Part shown: positions 37,739 through 46,690 of the stretch, piece by piece
Layout of the letters: each line of letters starts with the position of its first letter
Numbering within the stretch: position 1 is the first letter of the stretch
Source: JADCCX01 sp031431475
GTDB taxonomy: Bacteria; Pseudomonadota; Alphaproteobacteria; Rhizobiales; Beijerinckiaceae
Assembly: GCA_031431475.1 (NCBI GenBank)
Contig: JANPDL010000018.1
Coordinates: forward strand, 62,001 to 126,000
Direction of reading: 5' to 3'
Length of the DNA: 64,000 nt
Made by a program: the position numbers and the translations under genes
Notes under the pieces: model-generated
What the model was told of the DNA's origin: nothing
Databases searched by the model: none
The model's input: the letters and a program-made list of their open reading frames with translations, nothing else

Positions 37739-38884
37739 ATGGACTTTCTATCCGCTATGGGCGGCACTCTTTGGACGGTGTTGTCTTATGCCGTACCGTT
37801 CCTTTTTCTGCTTTGCGTTGTCGTGTTCATTCATGAACTCGGGCATTTTCTTGCTGGACGCTGGTGTGGGGTGAAGGTCACTGCCTTTTCAGTGGGTTTC
37901 GGGCCCGAGTTGTTCGGCTTTGTCGACAAATACGGCACACGCTGGAAGTTTTCAGCTGTTCCCCTTGGAGGCTATGTAAAATTTGCGGGTGATCTCAATG
38001 TCGCCAGCGCGCCGGATTTCAATGCGGCGAATTCAATGACTGATGAGGAAAAGAGCACCAGCTTCCCACATAAATCAGTGGGCCAGCGCGCCTTCATCGT
38101 CGCGGCCGGGCCTTTGGCAAATTTCATCTTGTCCATCGTGGTGTTTGCCGGTCTCTCCATGACCTACGGCAAATTTACCGCTGATCCCGTGATCGGCACG
38201 ATTTTACCCGGGTCTGTTGCAGAACGAGCCGGATTGTTGCCGGGTGATCGCGTTTTGCGGATTGACGGCCAGCCCATCCCCTCATTCGAAGCGCTTCAGC
38301 GGCTGGTCAATGCCAGCCCTGATGTGCGGCTGTCGATTGTTGTGGATCGCAAGGGCAAGGAAGCAACAATCGCCGCCACGCCGGAATTGATGGAAATCAA
38401 GAGCAGCCTCGGTATTTCTCGTATTGGCCGTCTCGGCCTGACTGGGAACGCGGATCCCGCCTACATGCGCACCGAGCGCTATGGTCCCGTGGACGCTCTG
38501 TTCCATGGCATGCGCGAGACCTGGTATGTGGTGGAACGCACAGGCTCCTACCTAGGCAAACTTGTGACTGGACGCGAATCGCCAGATCAGCTCAGCGGAT
38601 TGCCCAGGATCGTGCAGGCCTCGGGTGAGGTGACGAAGGCAGGCGGCTTCCAGTCACTGCTCGGGCTCACAGCCCTGATGTCCGTCTCCATCGGGCTGTT
38701 GAATCTTTTCCCCATTCCCATGCTCGATGGTGGTCATCTCATGTTTTATGCCTACGAGTGGATTCGTCGCCGCCCACTGTCTGAAAGCAAACAGGAGATG
38801 GGTTATCGTGTCGGTTTTGCGCTTGTGATCGCCTTGATGGTTTTCGCAACATGGAACGACATCAAGCACTTCATCTCATTATGA
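37739..38884 (+). CDS. rseP: RIP metalloprotease RseP
   Basis: Site-2-type zinc protease of the inner membrane that cleaves anti-sigma factors and remnant signal peptides. The 381-residue protein has HELGH at residues 32-36, one PDZ domain (~130-205, AERAGLLPGDRVLRIDGQPI) and the second zinc motif NLFPIPMLDGGHL near residue 325. E. coli RseP has two PDZ domains, so this is the shorter alphaproteobacterial form. ATG 37739 follows AGGGG closely. Confidence 0.95.
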   Translation: MDFLSAMGGTLWTVLSYAVPFLFLLCVVVFIHELGHFLAGRWCGVKVTAFSVGFGPELFGFVDKYGTRWKFSAVPLGGYVKFAGDLNVASAPDFNAANSMTDEEKSTSFPHKSVGQRAFIVAAGPLANFILSIVVFAGLSMTYGKFTADPVIGTILPGSVAERAGLLPGDRVLRIDGQPIPSFEALQRLVNASPDVRLSIVVDRKGKEATIAATPELMEIKSSLGISRIGRLGLTGNADPAYMRTERYGPVDALFHGMRETWYVVERTGSYLGKLVTGRESPDQLSGLPRIVQASGEVTKAGGFQSLLGLTALMSVSIGLLNLFPIPMLDGGHLMFYAYEWIRRRPLSESKQEMGYRVGFALVIALMVFATWNDIKHFISL

Positions 38885-39056
38885 GTCACTTTAGGCGTTG
38901 CGAATGAGACACGGATAACGAATTTCAAACGCATTCAGTCAAACACGGTTGCAACTCAACGCAACTTGGCTAGAAGCGTGAGAGGGGCAACAGGCGCGGG
39001 TGCGGGCCTGTAATCGATTCCTACTTGGGATCACGGACAGAAAAACGAGTTATTTG

Positions 39057-41534
39057 ATGAAGATGACCTTCGGTTCTCGCCTATCCAGCCTCGCACTTGG
39101 CGCAGGCATGGTTGCTATTGCGGCACTTCCTGCCTTTGCTCAGTCGATCTCCGTTCAGGGCAACCAGCGGGTGGATGCTGACACTGTTCGCTCCTATTTT
39201 TCGGGCGAGAGACTTGATCAGGCCGGCATCGACCGTGCCGTTCGCGCAATGTACAATTCCGGCCAGTTCTCAGATGTGCGCGTTTCGCGCGCAGGCGGTG
39301 GCCTCGTGGTCCGCGTTGTCGAGAATTCTGTCGTCAACCGCGTGACTCTCTCGGGCAACAGCAAGGTCAAGTCGGACCAGTTGTTCCCGGAACTCCAGAC
39401 CAAATCGCGCGGTGCCTACAGCAAGGCCATGGTTGACGGCGATGTCCAGCGCATCATCGAGATTTATCGCCGTATTGGTCGCAGCGATGCGCAGGTGACA
39501 GTATCGACCGAAACCGCAGAGAATGGTCGCCTCAACGTTACCTTCAACATCGTCGAAGGCTCGAAAACGGGCGTCTACAGCATCAATTTCGAAGGCAACC
39601 GTGCCTTTGGCTCGTGGCGCCTGCGCAACCTGATGCAGATTACCGAATCCAACCTGCTCAGCTTCCTGAAAACATCGGATGTTTATGATCCGGACCGTCT
39701 CGCAACGGATATCGATGCCATTCGCAGGCATTACCTCAAGAATGGTTATGTCGACATCCGCATCGTATCTTCGGAAGCTGTCTACAGCGCCGAGCGCAAG
39801 GGTTACATTATCACTGTCGTGGTGGATGAGGGTGAGCAATACCGCGTTGGTGGCGTGACCGTTGATTCCCGCCTTCCTAATGTCGATGAACGCCAGCTGC
39901 GCAGTCGCCTTCTGACGACGCCGGGTTCCGTATACAACGCCGAAGCTGTCGAAAAGACTGTCGAAGGTATGACAATCGATGCTTCGCGTCGCGGCCAGCC
40001 CTTCATTCAAGTGCGCCCGCGCGGTGATCGCGACAACGCAGGTCGACTGATCAATCTTGGCTACACCGCAGATGAAGGCCCCCGCGTTTATGTCGAGCGC
40101 ATCAATGTGCGTGGCAACACGCGCACCCGGGATTATGTGATCCGCCGCGAGTTCGACATGGGTGAGGGCGATGCCTACAACAAGGCACTTGTGGACCGTG
40201 CCGAGCGCCGCCTGAAGGCCTTGTCCTACTTCAAGAACGTCAAGATCACGCAGGAGCCTGGTTCTTCGCCGGATCGTGTTGTTCTGAACGTCGATGTTGA
40301 GGATCAACCAACGGGTCAGTTCTCGATTGGTGCAGGTTACTCGACCAGCGATGGTGTGCTGGGTGAAGCTTCGATTGCAGAGCAGAACTTCCTGGGCCGC
40401 GGCCAGTTCGTGAAGCTTGCAGTTTCCTATGGCCAGAAATCCCGGGGTGCCGAGTTCTCGTTCACCGAGCCTTATTTCCTGGGCTATCGCATGTCGGCCG
40501 GCTTTGATGTGTTCTCGAAATACACGGATAACACCAAGACGAGCCGCTACGAGAGCCGCGTGACGGGTGCAGCGGTCCGCTTCGGCGTGCCAATCACGGA
40601 AGAATTTGGCGTTGGTATCCGGTATTCGTTCTATCAGACCAACATCCGTATCCCGAACGATTACAAACAGCCCTACAATGATTGCAGTGTTCCAATCGCA
40701 GGACTGACGCCTGGCACACCTGGTGCGCTACCGCTTGATGCGTTCAACAACTGCTTGACCAATGGTGAAGCGTCGCTGGCCGTCAAGGAAGCTGCTGGTC
40801 GCACCTTGACCTCGTTGGTCGGCTTGAATTTTATCTACAATACACTTGACGATAAAAAGAATCCCACAAGCGGCTGGGCAGCAGAATTGAAGCCCGAGAT
40901 TGCCGGACTTGGTGGCGACTCCCGCTTTATCCGCGTAACGGGCGAAGTACGTTATTACTACCCGGTCTATGATGATGTTGTTGCCATGCTGAAAGCTCAG
41001 GGCGGCCATATCCAGTCTTTCGGCGGCAATACGCTGCGCTTGACAGACCACTTCAATCCGGGTCCTAGTCTAGTCCGTGGTTTTGCACCGGGCGGCATTG
41101 GGGCTCGTGATATCGCCTATGATGCGAGGTCAGGATCGCTTGGTGGAACGACCTATTTTGGCGCGACGGCTGAGCTCCAGTTCCCGATCTTTGGATTGCC
41201 AAAGGAGATTGGTCTGAGAGGAGCAGTGTTTGCCGATGCAGGTACTGTCTACAATTACTCAGGCTTCAAGGCCTTCAACAATCTTGGTGGTAAGACCTAT
41301 GGGACTACAGGTTCCCCCATTGGTGGTTGTCAGGCGACAAATGCGGCTCCCTTGTACACGCAGGGCAACTGCCTGACGGTTGTCGATGAAAAAGCACTCC
41401 GTGCCTCGGTTGGCGTCGGACTTCTATGGCAGTCCCCCATCGGTCCCGTGCGCTTCGACTATTCGTTCCCAGTCGCCAAGGGCCGCTATGACCGCACACA
41501 GGCGTTCCGCTTCTCGGGCGGTGGCAGCTTCTGA
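39057..41534 (+). CDS. bamA: Outer-membrane protein assembly factor BamA
   Basis: Essential beta-barrel insertase, 825 residues from ATG 39057. The signal peptide (SLALGAGMVAIAALPAFAQ) is followed by POTRA domains (GNQRVDADTVRSYFSG, NRVTLSGNSKVKSDQLF) and a C-terminal barrel with the GLLWQSPIGPVRFDYSFP strand, ending in a C-terminal phenylalanine (FRFSGGGSF). The frame runs back to 39000, but those residues are not signal-like. It lies between rseP and lpxD as in other alphaproteobacteria, and the 172-bp gap before it has a plausible TTGCAA-N16-TAGAAG promoter. Confidence 0.96.
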   Translation: MKMTFGSRLSSLALGAGMVAIAALPAFAQSISVQGNQRVDADTVRSYFSGERLDQAGIDRAVRAMYNSGQFSDVRVSRAGGGLVVRVVENSVVNRVTLSGNSKVKSDQLFPELQTKSRGAYSKAMVDGDVQRIIEIYRRIGRSDAQVTVSTETAENGRLNVTFNIVEGSKTGVYSINFEGNRAFGSWRLRNLMQITESNLLSFLKTSDVYDPDRLATDIDAIRRHYLKNGYVDIRIVSSEAVYSAERKGYIITVVVDEGEQYRVGGVTVDSRLPNVDERQLRSRLLTTPGSVYNAEAVEKTVEGMTIDASRRGQPFIQVRPRGDRDNAGRLINLGYTADEGPRVYVERINVRGNTRTRDYVIRREFDMGEGDAYNKALVDRAERRLKALSYFKNVKITQEPGSSPDRVVLNVDVEDQPTGQFSIGAGYSTSDGVLGEASIAEQNFLGRGQFVKLAVSYGQKSRGAEFSFTEPYFLGYRMSAGFDVFSKYTDNTKTSRYESRVTGAAVRFGVPITEEFGVGIRYSFYQTNIRIPNDYKQPYNDCSVPIAGLTPGTPGALPLDAFNNCLTNGEASLAVKEAAGRTLTSLVGLNFIYNTLDDKKNPTSGWAAELKPEIAGLGGDSRFIRVTGEVRYYYPVYDDVVAMLKAQGGHIQSFGGNTLRLTDHFNPGPSLVRGFAPGGIGARDIAYDARSGSLGGTTYFGATAELQFPIFGLPKEIGLRGAVFADAGTVYNYSGFKAFNNLGGKTYGTTGSPIGGCQATNAAPLYTQGNCLTVVDEKALRASVGVGLLWQSPIGPVRFDYSFPVAKGRYDRTQAFRFSGGGSF

Positions 41535-41551
41535 TCCTGACGATCATTGCG

Positions 41552-41576
41552 AAGGCCCGGCTTACGGCCGGGCTTT
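41552..41576 (+). terminator. Hairpin between bamA and lpxD, terminator or attenuator
   Basis: GCCCGGC (41555-41561) pairs with GCCGGGC (41567-41573) around a 5-nt loop. The following TTTCTCT is a weak U-tract and lpxD starts 22 bp later, so partial read-through is likely. Confidence 0.5.
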
Positions 41577-41597
41577 CTCTATAGGCGGAACACAGAC

Positions 41598-42671
41598 GTG
41601 AGTGATTTCTTCTCTCCGCCTCAAGCAATTGCTCTTTCGCGCATCGCAGAGATTGCAGGCACGCCGCTTCCTGAAGGTGCGGATGGTGACAGGCTGCTGC
41701 GTGGTATTGGCCCGCTCGATCTGGCCGGGCCGGATGCGGTGACGTTTCTCGAGAATGTCCAGTATATCAACCAGGCAGCTGCGACGAAGGCTGGCGTCTG
41801 CATCGTCGGTCAGCGCCATGCAAACAAGGTAAATGCGGGAAGCATCGTGCTGGTGTCCAAGGAGCCCTATCGCGCCTTTGCCAGGGTCGCTGCGGCGTTT
41901 TACCCGCAATCCATGCGTCCTCAATCGCTTTTCGGCGTGAGTGGGGTTTCAACCGGGTCTTTTGTGCATCCTGATGCGAAACTGGAGCAGGGCGTGACAG
42001 TCGATCCCGGTGCTGTCATCGGCCCCGGCGCGCAGATCGGCGCGAACACGATCATCTGTGCCAATGCGATCATCGGCCCCGGCGTCACCATCGGGCGCGA
42101 CAGTGCCATCGGCCCCAATGTCGCAATCACCCACTCCCATCTGGGCAATCGGGTTACCATTCATGCCGGTTGCAATATCGGCCAGGACGGCTTTGGTTTC
42201 GCCATGTCCCCGCAGGGTCATCTCAAGGTGCCGCAGGTCGGTCGCGTCATCATTCAGGATGATGTGGAGATCGGCGCTGGTACGTGTGTGGATCGTGGCA
42301 TGAACCGCGACACGGTGATCGGCGAAGGCACCAAAATCGACAATATGGTTCAAGTCGGCCACAACGTGACCATTGGCCGTCATTGCGTGATCGTGGCGCA
42401 GGTGGCGCTTGCAGGCAGTTCGAAGCTCGAGGATTTTGTGGTGATCGGCGGTCAGGCAGGTGTCATCGGACATGCTACAGTCGGCATGGGAGCACAGATC
42501 GCCGCCACATCAGCCGTGGGCCGTGATGTGCCGCGCGGCGAACGCTGGGGTGGCACGCCAGCCAAGCCGATCCGCGAACTGTTCCGCGACATGGCCGCGC
42601 TCGACCGTCTGCTCAAAGGGCGAACCACGCGCGGTAAGGCAGAAGGCAGCGAAGGGCAGGGGACACCATGA
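41598..42671 (+). CDS. lpxD: UDP-3-O-(3-hydroxyacyl)glucosamine N-acyltransferase
   Basis: Third step of lipid A synthesis: N-acylation of UDP-3-O-acylglucosamine. The 357-residue protein has the N-terminal uridine-binding domain (FLENVQYINQAAATKAGVCIV) and a left-handed beta-helix of hexapeptide repeats from residue ~115, with the LpxD catalytic region HAGCNIGQDGFGFA. The start is GTG 41598 (VSDFF). It overlaps fabZ by 4 bases (ATGA). Confidence 0.96.
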   Translation: MSDFFSPPQAIALSRIAEIAGTPLPEGADGDRLLRGIGPLDLAGPDAVTFLENVQYINQAAATKAGVCIVGQRHANKVNAGSIVLVSKEPYRAFARVAAAFYPQSMRPQSLFGVSGVSTGSFVHPDAKLEQGVTVDPGAVIGPGAQIGANTIICANAIIGPGVTIGRDSAIGPNVAITHSHLGNRVTIHAGCNIGQDGFGFAMSPQGHLKVPQVGRVIIQDDVEIGAGTCVDRGMNRDTVIGEGTKIDNMVQVGHNVTIGRHCVIVAQVALAGSSKLEDFVVIGGQAGVIGHATVGMGAQIAATSAVGRDVPRGERWGGTPAKPIRELFRDMAALDRLLKGRTTRGKAEGSEGQGTP

Positions 42672-43159
42672 CAAATGCAACAGCCAACCCTGAACCTCCC
42701 AAGGCTGAACTTCCAAAGTCAATGGAAACAATCGATATCCAGCAAATCATGCATATGCTGCCGCATCGCTATCCATTTCTCCTCGTTGACAAGATCATCG
42801 ATATCCGCGCGGGCTTCTGCATCGGCATCAAGAATGTCACCTACAATGAGCCGCAGTTTCAAGGCCATTTCCCGGGTAAGCCCATCCTGCCCGGTGTGAT
42901 GATCATCGAGGGAATGGCGCAAGCCGCGGGTTGTGCAGCCCTTGTGTCGGGCCAGGCCGGTGAGCGGGCTAAAATGGTCTATTTCATGACCGTCGACAAA
43001 GCCAGGTTCCGCAAGCCCGTGGTACCCGGCGATGTGCTGGAGTACCACATGACGCTGCTAAAGCACCGCAAGAACATGTGGTGGTTCAGGGGTGAGGCCA
43101 AAGTAGCGGGTGTGCTGTGTGCAGAGGCCGAACTTGGCGCGATGATCGTTTCGGAATAG
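42668..43159 (+). CDS. fabZ: 3-hydroxyacyl-[ACP] dehydratase FabZ
   Basis: Hot-dog-fold dehydratase of type II fatty acid synthesis. The 163-residue protein has LPHRYPFLLVDKI and the catalytic pair H67 (GHFPGKPILPG) and E81 (VMIIEGMAQAAG). The first 20 residues are a polar extension. ATG overlaps the lpxD stop. Its place among lpx genes reflects competition for the same 3-hydroxyacyl-ACP pool used by LpxA and LpxD. Confidence 0.97.
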   Translation: MTNATANPEPPKAELPKSMETIDIQQIMHMLPHRYPFLLVDKIIDIRAGFCIGIKNVTYNEPQFQGHFPGKPILPGVMIIEGMAQAAGCAALVSGQAGERAKMVYFMTVDKARFRKPVVPGDVLEYHMTLLKHRKNMWWFRGEAKVAGVLCAEAELGAMIVSE

Positions 43160-43215
43160 TCAAAAGCACCAAAGCGCTGCAGGTGAAGCCGCCGTGACGC
43201 ATCCGGAGATATATT

Positions 43216-44016
43216 TTGTCCTCTATTCATCCGCTATCTGCTGTCGATCATTCCGCCAAACTGGGCGAGGGGGTGACTGTCGGCCCATTCTGCACTGTTG
43301 GTCCCCATGTCATACTGGCTGATGGCGTCAATCTGATCAGCCATGTAGCCGTGGCCGGACACACCAGCATCGGCGCTCGCACGCGTGTGTTCCCGTTTGC
43401 GTCGCTCGGACATGAACCGCAGGATCTGAAATACAAGGGCGAAGCTTCCACGCTGGTGATCGGCGCGGATTGCACAATCCGCGAAGGCGTCACCATGAAT
43501 CCTGGCACCGAGGGCGGGGCGATGACGACCGTCGTGGGTGACAAATGCGTTTTCCTCGCCAATTCCCATGTCGCCCATGATTGCAGGATCGGCAATGGTG
43601 TCATTTTCTCGAACGGTGTTCTGCTGGCAGGGCATTGCGTTGTTGGAGATTATGCCATCATCGGCGGTGGTTCCGCCGTGCATCAGTTCGCCCGTATTGG
43701 TGAGCATGCGTTCATTGGGGCCATGACAGGTATTGGCAGTGACGTGATTCCCTATGGTATGGCGATCACGGCGCAGCGTGCCGCACATCTTTCTGGCCTT
43801 AACATAATCGGTCTGAAGCGACGTGGGTTCACGCGCGAGCAAATTTATGAACTGCGGCGCGCCTACCGCCTCCTGTTCGCCAACGAAGGCACCCTGAAAG
43901 AGCGTGTCGAAGACGTTGCGGGCGAGTTTGAAGAGCACCCGCTGATTCATGAAATTCTGGACTTCATCCGCGAGGGCGGTGAACGTTCCATTTGCGTTCC
44001 CCACGAGTCAGAGTGA
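43216..44016 (+). CDS. lpxA: UDP-N-acetylglucosamine O-acyltransferase
   Basis: First step of lipid A synthesis. The 266-residue protein is a left-handed beta-helix followed by an alpha-helical C-terminus (GLKRRGFTREQIYELRRAYRLLF). The catalytic histidine is H121 in SHVAHDCRIGN. TTG 43216 is the start, with GGAG 8 bases upstream; no ATG is available near. It overlaps lpxB by 4 bases, leaving no room for lpxI, which sits between them in many relatives. Confidence 0.96.
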   Translation: MSSIHPLSAVDHSAKLGEGVTVGPFCTVGPHVILADGVNLISHVAVAGHTSIGARTRVFPFASLGHEPQDLKYKGEASTLVIGADCTIREGVTMNPGTEGGAMTTVVGDKCVFLANSHVAHDCRIGNGVIFSNGVLLAGHCVVGDYAIIGGGSAVHQFARIGEHAFIGAMTGIGSDVIPYGMAITAQRAAHLSGLNIIGLKRRGFTREQIYELRRAYRLLFANEGTLKERVEDVAGEFEEHPLIHEILDFIREGGERSICVPHESE

Positions 44017-45191
44017 CCACCCAAGCAAAGGCTTTTCGGCCATTGACGATAGCTCTCATTGCGGGTGAGTCATCGGGTGATCAGATCGGCGCGCGATTGA
44101 TCCGTGAAATAAACCGGCAAGCTACCGGCCCAATCCATTTTTTTGGTGTCGGCGGTCCACTGATGGAAGCTGAAGGGCTAAAAAGCCTGTTCCCGATGGC
44201 GGACATCGCGGTGAACGGCTTCATTCCTGTCATCAAGCGCCTGCCTCTGCTGCTGCGGCGGATCAGCCAGACGGCCAAGGGGATCGCGGCAGAACAGCCG
44301 CATGTCGTCATTCATATCGATGCGCAGGATTTTAACCAGCGCGTCGCGAGGCAGCTTCATGCTGCTTCGCCGCAAACCCCGTTGATCGCCTATGTTTCAC
44401 CAACTGTCTGGGCCTGGAGGCCGGGTCGTGCAAAAAAAATAGCGCGCTATTATAGATGCTTGATGGCTGTTCTTCCATTCGAGCCGGAGGTGCATCGTCG
44501 GCTTGGCGGACCAAGGACGATCTACGTCGGACATCCGCTGATGGAGCGGCTGAGCGATTTCACGCCTGACGCGATTGAATCCGCGCAACGCGAGCAACAA
44601 CCTTTCCGGCTGTTGCTCTTGCCGGGCAGCCGCCATGCGGAAGTATCGCGGTTGCTGAAATTTTTTGGGGATGCGTCCGCCCTGCTCGCCACACGCTATC
44701 CGAATCTCGAGATTCTACTTCCCGCCGTACCCCATATGCATGCTGACATCCTGCGGTGGATTGCGGATTGGCCAGTCAAGCCACAAATTCTGGAAGGTGA
44801 GGAGGCCAAGCTCCAGGCTTTCCGCACGGCGCGCGCTGCGCTTGCAGCGTCGGGAACCGTGACGCTGGAGCTCGCGCTGGCCCGGGTACCCACGGTCGTG
44901 GCCTACCGTGTTGGCTACATCGAGGGGGAGATTGCGCGACGGTTGATCTCGGTTGAATCGGCTTCTCTTCCCAATCTTATCTTGGGGCGTAAGCTGTTGC
45001 CTGAGTTCATCGAGTGGGGCTGGACTGCGCTGACACTTGCGGATGCCGTTGCAAAAGTGATGGAAAATGGCACCGCTCGCCAGGAACAACTTGATGGATT
45101 CGATGAGGTTCATCGATTGATGTCCGCGGGAATCTCGACACCGAGTGCTACCGCAGCGGCCATGGTGCTACAGCAAATCAGGACGCAATAA
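44013..45191 (+). CDS. lpxB: Lipid-A-disaccharide synthase
   Basis: GT-B glycosyltransferase that joins UDP-2,3-diacylglucosamine and lipid X. The 392-residue protein has the N-terminal LIAGESSGDQIGARLI motif, the YVSPTVWAWRPGRAKKI segment and the C-terminal SGTVTLELAL nucleotide-binding motif. GTG 44013 within the lpxA stop (GTGA) is preferred over the farther in-frame 43992. Last gene of the envelope cluster; a hairpin at 45194-45219 follows. Confidence 0.95.
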   Translation: MTTQAKAFRPLTIALIAGESSGDQIGARLIREINRQATGPIHFFGVGGPLMEAEGLKSLFPMADIAVNGFIPVIKRLPLLLRRISQTAKGIAAEQPHVVIHIDAQDFNQRVARQLHAASPQTPLIAYVSPTVWAWRPGRAKKIARYYRCLMAVLPFEPEVHRRLGGPRTIYVGHPLMERLSDFTPDAIESAQREQQPFRLLLLPGSRHAEVSRLLKFFGDASALLATRYPNLEILLPAVPHMHADILRWIADWPVKPQILEGEEAKLQAFRTARAALAASGTVTLELALARVPTVVAYRVGYIEGEIARRLISVESASLPNLILGRKLLPEFIEWGWTALTLADAVAKVMENGTARQEQLDGFDEVHRLMSAGISTPSATAAAMVLQQIRTQ

Positions 45192-45193
45192 TT

Positions 45194-45219
45194 AAAAAAG
45201 GTGCCTTTTTGGCCCCTTT
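45194..45219 (-). terminator. Terminator between convergent lpxB and gltA
   Basis: AAAGGTGCC (45197-45205) pairs with GGCCCCTTT (45211-45219), one mismatch, with a 5-nt T loop. Read on the minus strand the hairpin ends in six T, so it serves gltA best; on the plus strand the T-run is only three. Confidence 0.65.
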
Positions 45220-45240
45220 CCGATGGACCCGGTCCGACCG

Positions 45241-46533
45241 TCAGCGACGTTGCGCTGCCGGGATATAGTCGCGCTGCGGCGCGCCGGTGTAAAGCTGGCG
45301 CGGGCGACCAATCTTCTGGCCGGGATCCTCGATCATTTCCTTCCATTGCGCGATCCAGCCGACCGTGCGGGCGAGCGCGAACAGCACAGTGAACATCGAT
45401 GTCGGAAAGCCCATCGCTTTCAGCGTGATGCCCGAATAGAAATCAATATTGGGATAGAGTTTCTTCTCCACGAAATACGGATCGGACAGCGCGATGCGCT
45501 CGAGTTCCATCGCCACGTCGAGCAGTGGATCATCCTTGATGCCAAGTTCGTTCAGTACCTCATGCGTCGTCTTCTGCATGATGCGGGCGCGCGGATCATA
45601 GTTCTTGTAAACGCGGTGTCCAAAGCCCATGAGGCGAAACGGATCGTTCTTGTCCTTGGCCTTGGCGATATATTTCGGGATATTTTCGACTGAACCGATC
45701 TCGGCCAGCATCTTGAGGGCAGCTTCATTGGCACCGCCATGGGCCGGACCCCAAAGGCAGGCAATACCTGCCGCGATGCAGGCGAAGGGATTGGCACCCG
45801 ACGAACCAGCAAGGCGCACCGTCGACGTGGAAGCATTCTGCTCATGATCGGCATGCAGGATGAAGATCCGGTCCAGCGCACGGCTGAGGATAGGGTTCAC
45901 CTTGTAATCTTCGGCAGGCACAGCAAAGCACATGCGCAGGAAGTTCGAAGTGTAGTCGAGTGAGTTCTGCGGATACACAAAAGGCTGGCCGACGGTGTAT
46001 TTGTAAGCCATCGCGGCCAAGGTCGGCATCTTGGCGATCATGCGCATGGAGGCAATCATGCGCTGGGTTGGATCGGAGATGTCGGTTGAATCGTGATAAA
46101 ACGCCGACATCGCGCCGACGGCAGCGACCATGACAGCCATTGGATGGGCATCGCGGCGAAAGCCCTGAAAGAACCTGGCCATCTGCTCGTGCACCATGGT
46201 GTGGCGCGTCACGCGGTAATCGAAATCGACCTTTTGTGCGGCGGTCGGCAACTCGCCGTAGAGCAGGAGATAGCAGGTTTCGAGAAAATCGCCGTGCTCG
46301 GCCAACTGCTCGATCGGGAAGCCGCGATAAAGCAATATGCCTGCATCACCATCGATATAGGTGATCTTGGATTCGCAGGCCGCCGTGGAGGTGAAACCCG
46401 GATCGTAGGTAAACATGCCGGTCTGACCATAAAGCTTACCGATATCAACGACTTGCGGGCCAATGGTGCCCGGTCGCACCGGAAGATCCAGAACCTTGTC
46501 ATCAACCTTGAATGTGCTGGTGTGCACGGTCAT
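45241..46533 (-). CDS. gltA: Citrate synthase, type II
   Basis: Condenses acetyl-CoA and oxaloacetate at the entry of the TCA cycle. The 430-residue protein is of the hexameric Gram-negative type, with the N-terminal beta domain (YTYDPGFTSTAACESKITYIDGDAGILLYRG broken across strands), LHADHEQNASTSTVRLAGSS, GPAHGGANEAAL and GFGHRVYKNYDPRA containing catalytic histidines. Good RBS (GAAGGAG). It converges on lpxB and is 157 bp downstream of the MFS gene, far enough to have its own promoter. Confidence 0.97.
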   Translation of the reverse strand: MTVHTSTFKVDDKVLDLPVRPGTIGPQVVDIGKLYGQTGMFTYDPGFTSTAACESKITYIDGDAGILLYRGFPIEQLAEHGDFLETCYLLLYGELPTAAQKVDFDYRVTRHTMVHEQMARFFQGFRRDAHPMAVMVAAVGAMSAFYHDSTDISDPTQRMIASMRMIAKMPTLAAMAYKYTVGQPFVYPQNSLDYTSNFLRMCFAVPAEDYKVNPILSRALDRIFILHADHEQNASTSTVRLAGSSGANPFACIAAGIACLWGPAHGGANEAALKMLAEIGSVENIPKYIAKAKDKNDPFRLMGFGHRVYKNYDPRARIMQKTTHEVLNELGIKDDPLLDVAMELERIALSDPYFVEKKLYPNIDFYSGITLKAMGFPTSMFTVLFALARTVGWIAQWKEMIEDPGQKIGRPRQLYTGAPQRDYIPAAQRR

Positions 46534-46690
46534 GGAGCTCTCCTTCGGTGAGGTCAGTGTGCCTTGTCTTCCGCCCAGCGTAAAAAATTGTGCGCTGCGG
46601 TATAAATCATTGCGTATAGCATTGCCTAGCTCTCATCAAGCACGGCTTCCTGTCTACGCCTTAGGCATTATGAACCTAGGTTGCAATCGT

